From: G963662655 sp963665015
Lineage (GTDB): Bacteria > Cloacimonadota > Cloacimonadia > Cloacimonadales > JAIOQZ01
Assembly: GCA_963665015.2 (NCBI GenBank)
Contig: CAXXSY010000003.1
Coordinates: 1,178,001-1,242,000, forward strand
Length of the DNA stretch: 64,000 nt
Direction of reading: 5' to 3'
Under the pieces are notes generated by a model that saw only the letters and a list, made by a program, of their open reading frames with translations, ran no database searches and was not told where the DNA came from. Of this stretch, positions 35,123 to 45,979 are shown piece after piece. A program made the translations under genes and the position numbers. The first letter of the stretch is position 1. Every line of letters starts with the position of its first letter.

Positions 35123-35183
35123 GAGAACGCCGCCCGGAGGTCGGCGCCTACATAAGGCGCGGGGATTCGGGCGGTCTCCTTTT
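35123..35183 (+). terminator. Candidate terminator downstream of the C25 protein gene
   Basis: CCGCCCG (35130-35136) pairs with CGGGCGG (35168-35174), with GAGA/TCTC extending the stem, then CCTTTT. The rest of 35184-35406 has only ATTC(A/G)GAAG repeats (35200-35300) similar to 16978-17020 and no gene. Confidence 0.5.
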
Positions 35184-35406
35184 CATTGCATACCTTCTGA
35201 ATGTACGGGGGGTTCTTACGAATGTCATGCAATGATGCGATGGACATGGCGATCAACATTCAGAAGAGCTTCGCTTCGCTCAGCACATTCGGAAGTTGAT
35301 CACTATCCCCGGTTGCAATCCCCCAAGTGAATTTGCTTGCAATTTCGAATCCCCCGAACTCGGCATTTTCTGGAACGTGGACGTCCTCGTCCGCATCCGA
35401 AAGTTT

Positions 35407-36636
35407 CTAATGATGTGATTTATGGGTAGAAAGAGGCTTCCTGTCCTGGATCAGATCGACGGGCTTGTACCTGGTGGTACGCGATGCGGGATAGATACTG
35501 GCGAAGACTGCCATGAGAAACGCGATCGACGGAACAAGGATCAGATCGGACAACCGGAACTCGACAGGGACAGAGTGAAGTGGAAAGCCTGGAACCGGTA
35601 TCTGCGCCCAGTGCCACACCTTCTGCGAAACCAGCAGACCGATCGCACCGATGTATCCGATGACGATCCCGCATAGGCTGATCAGCATGCTGCTTCGGGT
35701 GAAGATTCCGACCACATCGCGATTGCTCATGCCCAGCGCCTTCAGGATACCCAGCTCCTTGCGTTTCTCGACCACGGTCTTCAAAAAGCTCCCCGTGATA
35801 TTCAGCGCTACGATCACAAACATCAGGCTCAGCACCGTAAACATGACAATCTTCTCGATGCGGATCGCTGTAAACAGGTTCTTCTCGAATCCGCTCCAAT
35901 CTTCCACGACATAACTATCGCCGATCAGATGGGATATGTGTTCGGCGGTCCGCATGGCGCGGTCGGGATTCTGGCTCCGAATCTCCAGGCGGTCGATCTC
36001 GTTGCCGTAGCCCAGAAAATATTGTGCGTTCTTGAGCGAAACCATGCCGTAGAGCTTGTCGTAATCGGGCATACCGGTACGCAGCAGGCCCACCACACGA
36101 AAATTGCGCGAGCGCGGAAGCAGACCGAACGGGCCGGGCTCCACGCCCAAGGGGGTCGAGAGCCGTACCGACTCGCCTACGGTCACACGAAGGTCGAGCG
36201 AAAGATCCATCCCGAGAAGGATGCCGTCCTCTTCGAGATCAGATTCGTCCGGATCGCCGATCAGAATTTGATCCCGCAGCTCCGTGACGCGCATGTGTCT
36301 CTCGAAATCGATGCCGATGCAACGGATCGCGCCGACCTTGTCCCGGTGCTGGATCAGGAGTTCATTCCGGCACACCGGCGAGACGTCCATAACACCCTCG
36401 ATCGATTCGACTTCCTTTATTAGCGACTGCCAGTTCCCGATCGGGCGGTAATCGGCGTCGCTGATGCGGATGTCCGATTTGAAGCCGATCACCTTCGAGC
36501 GCATGTACTGCTCGAAGCCGTTCATGACAGATGACACGATCAGGAGGGCGAAGACACCCAGCGATATCCCGAGCATCGCCAGGATGCCGGTCAGGTTGAT
36601 CGGGTAACGGGTTGCGATCCAACTGGATGGCTTCAA
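35407..36636 (-). CDS. LolC/LolE-family ABC permease
   Basis: 409 aa, FtsX-like permease of the lipoprotein-releasing type: first helix with GILAMLGISLGVFALLIVSSVMNGF (split: the SLGVFALLIVSSVMNG motif is the LolC/E hallmark), a 200-residue periplasmic domain, then three helices (VMFTVLSLMFVIVALNITGSF; LISLCGIVIGYIGAIGLL; LILVPSIAFLMAVFASIYP) and the coupling motif ALGMSNRDVVGIF. It extracts lipoproteins from the inner membrane together with LolD, which is not in the window. Start overlaps the stop of the kinase gene by 4 nt. Confidence 0.85.
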   Translation of the reverse strand: MKPSSWIATRYPINLTGILAMLGISLGVFALLIVSSVMNGFEQYMRSKVIGFKSDIRISDADYRPIGNWQSLIKEVESIEGVMDVSPVCRNELLIQHRDKVGAIRCIGIDFERHMRVTELRDQILIGDPDESDLEEDGILLGMDLSLDLRVTVGESVRLSTPLGVEPGPFGLLPRSRNFRVVGLLRTGMPDYDKLYGMVSLKNAQYFLGYGNEIDRLEIRSQNPDRAMRTAEHISHLIGDSYVVEDWSGFEKNLFTAIRIEKIVMFTVLSLMFVIVALNITGSFLKTVVEKRKELGILKALGMSNRDVVGIFTRSSMLISLCGIVIGYIGAIGLLVSQKVWHWAQIPVPGFPLHSVPVEFRLSDLILVPSIAFLMAVFASIYPASRTTRYKPVDLIQDRKPLSTHKSHH

Positions 36637-39293
36637 GACTGGTTATCCTCGAAAGACGGATTCATGAGCTTTTCGAGAACACGGTTTAGTTTCTCGACAT
36701 TGTAGGGTTTCATCACGACATCGGCGAACCCGGCCTTCTTGAGGTCGCCGACCATGCGGATTTCCGAATAGCCGGTCGTGGCGATCGCCTTGATCTCCGG
36801 ATCGATCCGGCGCAATTCCTGCAAAATTTCCACGCCACCCTTCTCCCCCGGAATGATCAGGTCGAGCATCAGAATATCGTATGGTTTTTCGTTACCTTGC
36901 GCGGTCTTGAAGAGCCCGATCGCTTCGCTGCCGGACAACGCTGTATCAATCTGGCAACCAAGATGCTTGCCGAGTCTCTTGAGCATGTCGCAGATTTCTT
37001 TTTGGTCGTCCACAGCAAGAATTCTTCTGACCCTGTGTATCTCGGCAAACATCGTTGAGGCATTGTCCTTCACTTCCGCTTCCGATGCCGGCAGATAGAC
37101 GTCGAACGTTGTAGATTTCCCCTCTTCGGATTGCACCAAAATTTTACCCTTATGCTTACGTATAATCGAATGTGCGATCGCCAGCCCGAGCCCGTGTCCG
37201 GCCTCACGCGTAGTGAAATACGGATCGAATATACGATTGAAATTCTCCGCCAGAATCCCCTTGCCATGGTCGGTGATGGCAAGATGGACGTAATCCCTCA
37301 CTCCTTCGGGCGCATCCGGGCCCTCGATTTCACGACGGTTTCTGGTAACGTTGTCGGCCTTTATCTGCACCGTTCCACCGTCCGGCATCGCCTGGCTGGC
37401 GTTCTGAACGATATTCCGAATAACCTGACCAAGCTGATCCTTATCGACGACCACATTGCGGAGGTTCTGAGAATGCTCGAACTCGCAGACCGACTTCGAC
37501 CCCTGCAAGACAGAATAAGCCGATTCCTTGACCAGGCTGTCCAGCGATATCGATTCGAGCTTCGGACTGCCACCCTTTGAAAATGTCAGAAGCTGAGTCG
37601 TTAACGACTTCGCGCGACGAATCGCCTGAATCGTTTCATCCAGATTCTCGAATTCCGGGCTCGTCTCCGCAAGATTTATCATGGCCAGTTCTATGTTGCC
37701 CTGCATGATCAGCAACAGATTGTTGAAATCGTGTGCAATACCGCCCGCAAGAACGCCCAGTGATTCGAGCTTCTGCATCCGAAGCTGCTCATCGACCTCG
37801 TTTTTCCGTTCAGTGATATCGTTTCCAATTCCGATCATACTGATTGGTTTGCCTTCTCGATTCCTCACCAGAGACGCACTGAGCGAGATGATCTTCTTTT
37901 CCCGTGAAGCATTTCGAAGCACGATCTCACCGTTCCATAAACCATCCTGTATGATTTTGTTCTGGATTACCTCGCTGTTGTTCTCTTTCCCGAGAACATC
38001 ACCAATATTCCGTCCAATCAGTTTCATCGGACTTTCCAGACCATATTGAGCGACTGCGGCATCATTGGCATAGGTGACTGTCCCATTCATGTCCGATATC
38101 ACCACGCCAATCGGCGATGACGCGATGGCGGCATCTTTGACCCGCATCATCTCTTCCGAGATTTTCTTCAGCGTGATATCTTCCAGAATACCCATGATGT
38201 ATCGCGTCTTCCCGGTTTCATCGAACATCGGGATTTTCTTTGTATGCACCCAGCATTTTCTTCTGCCGGTATCGACATACTCCTCGTCAATTTCCAGGAA
38301 ACTGCGTTTTTCGATCACTTCCATATCGTCTTGATGAAACGATTCTGCCAGATCAGCTTGCGCCACAATATCGTAATCCCGTTTCCCAAGCGTTTCGTCG
38401 GCGGTAAGACCGGTTATCTTCTCCATAGGCCTGTTCCAGACAACAAACCGGAAATCGTCCTCGACATCCTTGACGAGCACGCCAACCGGCAATTGCTGAA
38501 TGATCTGCTCATAGATATCTTTCTGCGCCCTCAGCTCCTGCTCCGCCAGAACCCATTTCGTGATATCGACCAGCGACGCGACGCGCATCATGGTCTCGGG
38601 ATCGAAATTGATCTTCATGTGAAGGTGCCGGATTTCTCCGCTACGATTGTAGATTTTGAACTCGTACTCCTTCGGCGGATTCCCCTTCATATCGGTACGC
38701 TGACGATGATATCCGGAAAGCCGCAAATAGTCTTCGGGTACGATGAAATCCGAGAGGTGTTTGAATCCTTCGATTCCCTCCCGAGAGAAGCCGACCAGTT
38801 CTTCGAATGTTTTATTACAGCGCGTTATGACGCCGTCGTTTCCGAACATGCAGATAGCGGTTCCCGTGTTCTCGTAGATCTGACGATACCGCATTTCCTC
38901 TTCATTCTGTATCTCCGCGACTTCATCTTTGCCGGTGACGGGAACGATGAAAAAATGCAGGACATCCTGATCGGGCGGATGGATACCGATCATGCGCAGG
39001 GGAATCACGTTTTGATCATGACGTGCGACGCTACGGACGATCTGGCTTGTTTTTTCAGCTTCGAGTCGTGGAAGCATATTTTTCATCATCTCGGCGATAT
39101 CGGTCGGAAAGACGTTCTCCACCTTTTTCCCAATCAGATTCTCCTCGCCGGTGTGAATCCACTCAAGGGCTGCCTGATTCATCGAACGGATTGCAGCGTT
39201 ATTCGATAGAACGACATGCGGAACATTCGAAATCGAGCAGAACAACTCGAGTGTCGATAAATCAACCGTATTTTTCATTGGTATATCTGTCAT
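36633..39293 (-). CDS. Hybrid PAS histidine kinase with C-terminal receiver
   Basis: 886 aa from ATG 39293 (GAGGA upstream; a TTG seven codons earlier is less likely). Four PAS-like segments (about 25-125, 140-255, 265-385, 390-500), no membrane helix, then HisKA with H-box GGIAHDFNNLLLIMQG (His about 522), HATPase with N-box IVQNASQAM, G1 DHGKGI, G2 GHGLGLAIAHS, and a REC domain (ILAVDDQKEIC; phospho-Asp in LMLDLIIPG, about 810; Lys in MKPYN). A soluble sensor; signal unknown. No separate output regulator is adjacent; it overlaps a LolC/E-like gene by 4 nt, implying co-translation. Confidence 0.93.
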   Translation of the reverse strand: MTDIPMKNTVDLSTLELFCSISNVPHVVLSNNAAIRSMNQAALEWIHTGEENLIGKKVENVFPTDIAEMMKNMLPRLEAEKTSQIVRSVARHDQNVIPLRMIGIHPPDQDVLHFFIVPVTGKDEVAEIQNEEEMRYRQIYENTGTAICMFGNDGVITRCNKTFEELVGFSREGIEGFKHLSDFIVPEDYLRLSGYHRQRTDMKGNPPKEYEFKIYNRSGEIRHLHMKINFDPETMMRVASLVDITKWVLAEQELRAQKDIYEQIIQQLPVGVLVKDVEDDFRFVVWNRPMEKITGLTADETLGKRDYDIVAQADLAESFHQDDMEVIEKRSFLEIDEEYVDTGRRKCWVHTKKIPMFDETGKTRYIMGILEDITLKKISEEMMRVKDAAIASSPIGVVISDMNGTVTYANDAAVAQYGLESPMKLIGRNIGDVLGKENNSEVIQNKIIQDGLWNGEIVLRNASREKKIISLSASLVRNREGKPISMIGIGNDITERKNEVDEQLRMQKLESLGVLAGGIAHDFNNLLLIMQGNIELAMINLAETSPEFENLDETIQAIRRAKSLTTQLLTFSKGGSPKLESISLDSLVKESAYSVLQGSKSVCEFEHSQNLRNVVVDKDQLGQVIRNIVQNASQAMPDGGTVQIKADNVTRNRREIEGPDAPEGVRDYVHLAITDHGKGILAENFNRIFDPYFTTREAGHGLGLAIAHSIIRKHKGKILVQSEEGKSTTFDVYLPASEAEVKDNASTMFAEIHRVRRILAVDDQKEICDMLKRLGKHLGCQIDTALSGSEAIGLFKTAQGNEKPYDILMLDLIIPGEKGGVEILQELRRIDPEIKAIATTGYSEIRMVGDLKKAGFADVVMKPYNVEKLNRVLEKLMNPSFEDNQS

Positions 39294-39460
39294 GGCATGA
39301 TCCTCGAACAGCAAGAATTTCAGTACATTTCACGAATATCCCTCATTTGAGCAAGCAAAAAATATCCGGCACAGAAAAAATCACCCCACCTTTTCAAAAG
39401 AATTTCTTGCCTGATCGCACCCACGTCCGGTATATCTGCATTGTGTCAAGGAGGTTGAAC

Positions 39461-42400
39461 ATGAAAGGCTTCAGGTATTTCTGGATTTTCTTTCTCCTCG
39501 CATCCACTCTCGTTGCAGCAGAAAGTATGCCGGATTTTAAAAATATCATCCGGAATAGGCGGGAAAGCGAAACACAGCGCTGGGAGCAGATCACGGAACT
39601 AAACCGCGAACAAAACCGCCCCACGGAAGTTTACGACACCCGGGGAATGACGATCGAAATCGCCCTCGACTTCGAAAACGAGACCTTCGAAGCCGTCTGC
39701 ACGCTCGAGATCGAGTCGCTTGTCGATAGCCTGGAGTCCTTCAGCTTCGACTATGACCATAGCTACGCCATTCATTCGATAGAACAGAACGGAGTCAACC
39801 TCTGGTCGACAACCTGGCCAGACGTCATCATCGCGACACTCAACGAACCCGCGCAAGCTGGCGAGACATTCACAATCGAAGTCGAATACCACAGCTTTCT
39901 TGACGACCGCTTGAGCGACGGACTGAAATTCGAATACCACGCCGGAACCCCCGTCGCCTTCACCATGTGCTCGCCCTTCGGCGCCAGAAAATGGATTCCC
40001 TGCAACGACACACCCGCCGACAAGATCGATACCGTCGATCTCTTCATAACCTACCCGTCGGAATACCTCTCCGCGGCCAACGGTCTCCTGCAAGAAACGA
40101 TCGACAACGGCGACGGCACCAAAACCGACCACTGGCACGAGTCGCACCCCATCACCTCCTACCTGATCTCCCTCGCCGTGACCAACTACCAGGTCAGCTC
40201 CTTCAACTTCGTGTGGGAAGGACAGACCATGCCGGTCGATAACTACGTCTATCCAGAGCACTTCGACAGCGCTGTCGAGCTCTTCAACCAGTGCGGCGAA
40301 ATGCTCACTTTCTACTCCTCCATCTACGGAGAGTACCCCTTCCTGGACGAAAAATACGGTCACGCCGTCTGCACCGACCTCGGCGCGCAAGCCATGGAAC
40401 ACCAGACCTGCACCTCCTTCAGAGCGGGCTATATGAGCGATGAGGCTGCACCCTACACCGTGGCGCACGAACTCTCCCACCAGTGGGGCGGCGACTGCCT
40501 CTCCATCGAAGGATGGTACGACGTATGGCTCAAAGAGGGATTCGCCACCTACTCCGAAGCGCTCTGGGCGGAACACCTCTACGGCACCGAAGGGCTGCTT
40601 CAATACATGGAAGACCTCGATTCCGGCAGCGATCTCGATCCCACGCTATACCGCGATCCGTTCGGATCCTCCAACGACATCTTCGACTGGACCATCTACG
40701 CCAAAGGCGCGTGGACCATGCACATGCTACGCGGCGTGATCGGAGACGAAGCCTTCTTCGATACCCTGTACGGCATCCTCAACGACCCCGATTTCCGCTA
40801 CGGAAACTACAACACCAACCAGTTCCGCGACTACGCCGAGGAGGTCTCCGGCATGGAACTGGACTGGTTCTTCGAATGCTGGTACCTGAACGAGGGCAGG
40901 CCGCGCTACGAATACGCCGTGATGACCTCCCTTTCCTGGTTTCCCGAGCTGCAGTTTCCGCTGTTTATCATCCGGTCCGAAGGAACGTCCGGCGACGAAT
41001 TCACCATGCAGGTACCTTTCGACTACGGCAGCGTTTCCGGCTCCTATCTCGTCGAACCGGGATTCAACTACTACCAGACACACTTGCCGGACTTCGGCTG
41101 GGATATCGAATGGGACCCCGACGGCTACGTACTGGACGGTGGATTCACCGAAAAACTTCCCGTGCTGGGCGAGGTGCCGAGACGCGACGGAAAGGTCGGA
41201 CTGGTGTGGGAACCGTATTTCGACCAAAACATCGACGGCTACCTGATCTACCGTAGCGAGAACGACAGCGCGTTCGTGCGCATCACGGACGATCCAGTCC
41301 AGGGCACATCGTATCTGGACGAAGACCTCAACCCCGAATCGCAATACGCATACAAAATCCAGGCTGCACACATGCCCTGGGTGTCCCGATATTCCAATAC
41401 GATTGTAACGCAACCGGTCGATTACTCGTTTGACACAGGGATACTCGTGGTGGATAACTCGATGAACTACAACACCGGAGCGCTACCCACCGACGAGGAG
41501 ATGGACGCCTTCTACGACGACATCCTGCTTCACTATCCGCACCACGACTGGGATGTGAGCGAGCAGGGGATGCCACCGCTGACCGAGATGGGGAAGTATT
41601 CGACGATCATATGGCACGCGGACGACATTCAGCAGCTTCCACTTGTTGACGACATGTATCGACTCAGAAACTATGTCCTCGCGGGTGGAAATCTCCTGAT
41701 ATCGCAATGCAAGAAGACTTCCACCGTTCAGCCGGCAACGCTCGACGACTTCTTCGGGATCGAGAGCGTGAACTTCAGCAACAGCCCCGATTTCGCCGGC
41801 GCGATCGGCTCCGGTGCATTCATGGACATCCCGATCGATCCGGATCGACTGCCGCTGCCCAACTGGACCGACGGGCTGGGCTTCGTCTCCCGTTACAGCG
41901 TGGATACGGACAAGGCGGACGTGATCTACACCTACGACTCGGTCTCCGACGATCCGGAATGGGAGAACGAGCCGTGCGGCATCCGACTGCGTGACTGCGA
42001 TCTGGTGCTGCTCGGGTTTCCGCTCTACTTCATGATGGCGGACGAAGCGCGCGCGTTCATGGATTATCTCATGGACGATTTCGGTGAACTCCAGCCGGCT
42101 GTTGACGAACAGTCCGCACCCGTCTGCGGGGTGGAGGTTTCGCTCTACCCGAATCCGTTCAACCCGGACTTGAACATTCGGCTGATGCTGGATCGACCGG
42201 GCAGAACAGAAATCCGCATCTACAACGTCCGTGGCGAGATGGTGCGGTCGTTCGAGCCGGAAATGCTGGACGCGGGAATCCATAATCGTACGTGGGACGG
42301 AACGAACAGCCGTGGAACGGCGGTCTCTTCCGGGATATATTTTGTGCGCACGAGCCACGCGGGTAAGACCAGCGTGACGCGCACGGCATTGATAAAGTAA
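39461..42400 (+). CDS. Secreted M1 family aminopeptidase with C-terminal sorting domain
   Basis: 979 aa from ATG 39461 (AAGGAGG 6 nt upstream; the longer open frame upstream is antisense to the kinase gene). Signal peptide (MKGFRYFWIFFLLASTLVAA); N-terminal beta domain; exopeptidase motif QAMEHQTCTS in place of GAMEN; zinc site HELSHQ (about 335) with the downstream Glu in LKEGFATYSEA; then FN3 (KVGLVWEPYFDQNIDGYLI), an alpha/beta region (GILVVDNSMNYNTG) and a type IX-like sorting domain (SLYPNPFNPDLNIRLM ... RTALIK). Likely trims extracellular peptides, complementing the subtilase. Confidence 0.93.
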   Translation: MKGFRYFWIFFLLASTLVAAESMPDFKNIIRNRRESETQRWEQITELNREQNRPTEVYDTRGMTIEIALDFENETFEAVCTLEIESLVDSLESFSFDYDHSYAIHSIEQNGVNLWSTTWPDVIIATLNEPAQAGETFTIEVEYHSFLDDRLSDGLKFEYHAGTPVAFTMCSPFGARKWIPCNDTPADKIDTVDLFITYPSEYLSAANGLLQETIDNGDGTKTDHWHESHPITSYLISLAVTNYQVSSFNFVWEGQTMPVDNYVYPEHFDSAVELFNQCGEMLTFYSSIYGEYPFLDEKYGHAVCTDLGAQAMEHQTCTSFRAGYMSDEAAPYTVAHELSHQWGGDCLSIEGWYDVWLKEGFATYSEALWAEHLYGTEGLLQYMEDLDSGSDLDPTLYRDPFGSSNDIFDWTIYAKGAWTMHMLRGVIGDEAFFDTLYGILNDPDFRYGNYNTNQFRDYAEEVSGMELDWFFECWYLNEGRPRYEYAVMTSLSWFPELQFPLFIIRSEGTSGDEFTMQVPFDYGSVSGSYLVEPGFNYYQTHLPDFGWDIEWDPDGYVLDGGFTEKLPVLGEVPRRDGKVGLVWEPYFDQNIDGYLIYRSENDSAFVRITDDPVQGTSYLDEDLNPESQYAYKIQAAHMPWVSRYSNTIVTQPVDYSFDTGILVVDNSMNYNTGALPTDEEMDAFYDDILLHYPHHDWDVSEQGMPPLTEMGKYSTIIWHADDIQQLPLVDDMYRLRNYVLAGGNLLISQCKKTSTVQPATLDDFFGIESVNFSNSPDFAGAIGSGAFMDIPIDPDRLPLPNWTDGLGFVSRYSVDTDKADVIYTYDSVSDDPEWENEPCGIRLRDCDLVLLGFPLYFMMADEARAFMDYLMDDFGELQPAVDEQSAPVCGVEVSLYPNPFNPDLNIRLMLDRPGRTEIRIYNVRGEMVRSFEPEMLDAGIHNRTWDGTNSRGTAVSSGIYFVRTSHAGKTSVTRTALIK

Positions 42401-42425
42401 CGATAATAATAACGGAGATAAAATT

Positions 42426-44975
42426 ATGGAACGTTTACACGATGTGGAGCTTGACCGCGATAAACTGCGGCTCTTTCACCTGGTCAAAAACTACGGCGAC
42501 GTGATGGACGCCGAATCGCTGGTGCGCGATTTCGCCGACCGGCTGCGCTACAGTCTCTGCGCCGACCGCTACTCGGCTTCCGCGTACGACTGTTTCATCA
42601 GCTTCGCGCTGGCGGTCCGGGACTGCCTTACCGCACGCTGGATTCGGACGCAACAGGAATACTACAACAAGGACGCCAAGCGGGTCTATTACCTCTCCAT
42701 GGAATTCCTGACCGGCAGGACGCTGGGCAACGCGATGATCAACCTCGGCATCTGGAACGAGGGTATCGAGGCGTTGAGCCGACTGGGGCTTACCCTCGAG
42801 GACATGCGCGAAATGGAGTGGGACGCGGGACTCGGCAACGGCGGTCTGGGAAGGCTGGCGGCGTGTTTCCTCGACTCGATGGCGAGTCTTCAATTGCCCG
42901 GCTACGGGTACGGAATCCGCTACGAATACGGCATCTTCTCCCAAAAACTGTGGGACGGCTATCAGGTCGAAACCCCGGACAACTGGCTCCGTTACGCCAA
43001 CCCGTGGGAGATCGAGCGCCCCGAGTCTATCTATCCGGTGAAATTCTACGGCAGGCTGCACCAGTATCTTGATCCGCACGGAAAGTGGAAGGTCGATTGG
43101 GTCGATACGCAGAACGTGATGGCGATGGCGTACGACACGCCCGTCCCAGGCTACCGCAACAACACGGTCAACACCCTGCGGCTGTGGTCGTCCAAATCGA
43201 CCCGCGAATTCAACCTGCAATACTTCAACAGCGGCGACTACATCCGCGCGGTGGACGAGAAAAACCACTCCGAGACCATCACCAAGGTCCTTTATCCCAA
43301 CGACAACAACATGCAGGGCAAGGAGCTACGCCTGAAGCAGGAATACCTCTTCGTCTGCGCGACGCTCCAGGACATCCTGCGCCGGTTCGAGAAGATACAC
43401 CACGACCTTAAACATCTGCCCGACAAGGTCGCCATCCAGCTCAATGATACGCACCCCGCGCTGGCGATCCCCGAGCTGATGCGGTTGCTGGTCGATGAAC
43501 GCGCTGTTCCGTGGGATACCGCCTGGGATATCACCCGAAGAACCTTCGCCTACACCAACCACACCGTGCTGCCCGAAGCACTCGAACAGTGGCGAGTCGA
43601 GCTGATGGAGCGCGTCCTGCCGCGCCACCTCCAGATCATCTACGAGATCAACCGTCGCTTCATGGACCAGGTGTGGTCAACCTATCCGGGGGACATGGTT
43701 CGCATGCGCAACATGTCCATCATCCGCGAGGAGCCGGTCAAGGCGGTGCAGATGGCAAAGCTCGCCATCGTGGGATCGCACTCGGTCAACGGTGTCTCGG
43801 CGCTGCACTCCGAAATCCTGAAGAACAATATTTTCAAGCCCTTCTACGACATGATGCCGGAGAAATTCAACAACAAGACCAACGGTATCACGCAACGACG
43901 CTGGCTGAAGCTCTCCAATCCCCGCCTCTCCGAACTGATCGATTCGGTCATCGGCAAGGAGTGGACAAAGGACCTTTACAAGCTGAAGAAACTCGAGCCG
44001 TTCGTGGATGACGACTTCTTCCGCGATCGCTGGGAAAAGGTCAAGAAGGAGAACAAGAACGATTTTGCCAAGTGGGTGGAAGAGACCCACGGCATCCGCG
44101 TCAACCCGGAATCGATGTTCGATTTCCAGGTCAAGCGCATTCACGAGTACAAGCGACAACTGCTCAACGTGCTGCACGTGATCGACCTCTACAACCGCAT
44201 ACGGCTCAGTCCAAGGGAAGACCACCTTCCGCGTACGGTATTCATCGGTGGAAAGGCTGCCCCGGGCTATCAGCGAGCAAAGATGGTCATCAAGCTGATC
44301 AACTCCGTGGCGCACATAGTTAATAACGACCCGCGCGTTAGAGGGAAACTGCGGCTGGTCTTCCTGGTCAACTACAACGTCTCCATGGCGCAACGAATCT
44401 TCCCCGCGTCGGAGCTTTCCGAGCAGATTTCCACGGCGGGTCGAGAAGCCTCCGGCACCGGCAACATGAAGTTCGCCCTCAACGGCGCTCTGACCATCGG
44501 TACGCTGGACGGCGCGAATGTGGAGATCAAGGAAGAGGTCGGCGACGACAACATCTTCATCTTCGGGCTGAACGCCGGCGAGGTCGAGGAAGTCAAGCGC
44601 ACCGGCTACAATCCGAAGATGTACTATGAGACCAATCCCAACCTGAAGCGGGTCCTCGACATGATCCACGACGGATATTTCTCGCCGGACAATCCCGAGC
44701 TCTTCCGTCCGCTGGTCAACTCGTTGCTGGACCGCGACGAATACCTGCTTCTGGCGGACTTCGATTCGTACGTCAACGCGCAGAAGAAGGTGGAAGAGGC
44801 GTACCGAGACAGGGAGCGCTGGACGAGGATGTCGATCATGAACGTCGCCAACAGCGGCAAGTTCTCCTCCGATCGCACCATCCACGAATACGCGACGCAG
44901 ATATGGAACGTAAAACCGGTCGATGTGCCGCTCACGGACATTGACGCAATCACCGATACAGGAGAAGATGAATGA
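42426..44975 (+). CDS. glgP: Glycogen phosphorylase
   Basis: 849 aa, full-length GT35. Releases glucose-1-phosphate from glycogen or maltodextrin. Seen: LGNGGLGRLAACFLDSMA, GYGIRYEYGIF, KRIHEYKRQLLN and the PLP-lysine motif EASGTGNMKFALNGA (Lys about 681). Short intergenic from the aminopeptidase gene (25 nt, includes GGAG) and ATGA overlap with galE, so they form a sugar-phosphate unit. Complete. Confidence 0.97.
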   Translation: MERLHDVELDRDKLRLFHLVKNYGDVMDAESLVRDFADRLRYSLCADRYSASAYDCFISFALAVRDCLTARWIRTQQEYYNKDAKRVYYLSMEFLTGRTLGNAMINLGIWNEGIEALSRLGLTLEDMREMEWDAGLGNGGLGRLAACFLDSMASLQLPGYGYGIRYEYGIFSQKLWDGYQVETPDNWLRYANPWEIERPESIYPVKFYGRLHQYLDPHGKWKVDWVDTQNVMAMAYDTPVPGYRNNTVNTLRLWSSKSTREFNLQYFNSGDYIRAVDEKNHSETITKVLYPNDNNMQGKELRLKQEYLFVCATLQDILRRFEKIHHDLKHLPDKVAIQLNDTHPALAIPELMRLLVDERAVPWDTAWDITRRTFAYTNHTVLPEALEQWRVELMERVLPRHLQIIYEINRRFMDQVWSTYPGDMVRMRNMSIIREEPVKAVQMAKLAIVGSHSVNGVSALHSEILKNNIFKPFYDMMPEKFNNKTNGITQRRWLKLSNPRLSELIDSVIGKEWTKDLYKLKKLEPFVDDDFFRDRWEKVKKENKNDFAKWVEETHGIRVNPESMFDFQVKRIHEYKRQLLNVLHVIDLYNRIRLSPREDHLPRTVFIGGKAAPGYQRAKMVIKLINSVAHIVNNDPRVRGKLRLVFLVNYNVSMAQRIFPASELSEQISTAGREASGTGNMKFALNGALTIGTLDGANVEIKEEVGDDNIFIFGLNAGEVEEVKRTGYNPKMYYETNPNLKRVLDMIHDGYFSPDNPELFRPLVNSLLDRDEYLLLADFDSYVNAQKKVEEAYRDRERWTRMSIMNVANSGKFSSDRTIHEYATQIWNVKPVDVPLTDIDAITDTGEDE

Positions 44976-45979
44976 TCGTATTCGTAACCGGCGGTGCCGG
45001 ATACATCGGCAGCCACGCTTGCCTCGCACTACTCGAAGCGGGACATGAGGTCGTTGTTGTCGATAACCTTTCGAACAGCAAGGAAGAATCGCTTCGGCGC
45101 ATGCAGGATATCACGGGCAAATCATTGAAATTCCACGAGATCGACCTGCTCGACGCAGAAGCGCTGGATCGCGTCGTCGAAGAGAGCAAACCGGACGCGG
45201 TCATCCACTTCGCGGGGTACAAAGCGGTGGGCGAATCGGTCGAAAAGCCGCTCATGTACTGGGACAACAACATCACCGGCACCATCAACCTGCTGCGGAG
45301 CATGCGGCGTCACGACGTCAAGGTGCTCGTTTTCAGCTCCTCGGCAACGGTCTATGGCGAGTCGGACCGGGTTCCCATCACCGAGGATTTCCCGCTCAAG
45401 CCCTACAGCCCCTACGGCTGGACCAAGTTTACCATCGAGCAGATGCTGCGCGATCAATACCATGCAAACGACGATATGAGCATCGTGATGCTGCGCTACT
45501 TCAACCCGGTGGGCGCGCATCCGTCCGGAAGAATCGGCGAAGACCCCAACGGCATGCCGAACAACCTATTTCCCTTCATCTCGCAGGTCATGATCGGACG
45601 AAGGCCCGAGCTGCGCATCTTCGGCAATGACTACCCGACCCCGGACGGCACCGGCGTGCGCGACTACATCCACGTGATGGACCTGGTTGACGGGCATCTC
45701 GTCGCACTCGAAAAGCTGCATGACAACCCAGGACTCTACACCTACAATCTCGGCACCGGAAAGGGTTGCAGCGTACTGGAGACTCTGCACGCTTTCGAGA
45801 ATGTCACCGGTAAGACGATACCCTATCGCATCGTCGATCGCAGACCCGGCGACGTGGCGACAAGCTACTCCGATTGCTCCAAGGCGCTGAACGAACTGCA
45901 CTGGAAAGCCAAACACGACCTGATCGATATGTGCGCCGATTCGTGGCGCTGGCAGTCGATGAATCCGGAGGGGTATTAG
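44972..45979 (+). CDS. galE: UDP-glucose 4-epimerase
   Basis: 335 aa, SDR family. NAD site VTGGAGYIGSHACLALL, catalytic SSSATVYG and Tyr/Lys in YSPYGWTKFTIEQ (YxxxK), RYFNPVGAHPSG substrate region. Interconverts UDP-glucose and UDP-galactose. Starts inside glgP's last codons (ATGA), with its SD (AGGAG) in the glgP coding end. A REP-like repeat begins one base after its stop. Confidence 0.96.
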   Translation: MIVFVTGGAGYIGSHACLALLEAGHEVVVVDNLSNSKEESLRRMQDITGKSLKFHEIDLLDAEALDRVVEESKPDAVIHFAGYKAVGESVEKPLMYWDNNITGTINLLRSMRRHDVKVLVFSSSATVYGESDRVPITEDFPLKPYSPYGWTKFTIEQMLRDQYHANDDMSIVMLRYFNPVGAHPSGRIGEDPNGMPNNLFPFISQVMIGRRPELRIFGNDYPTPDGTGVRDYIHVMDLVDGHLVALEKLHDNPGLYTYNLGTGKGCSVLETLHAFENVTGKTIPYRIVDRRPGDVATSYSDCSKALNELHWKAKHDLIDMCADSWRWQSMNPEGY

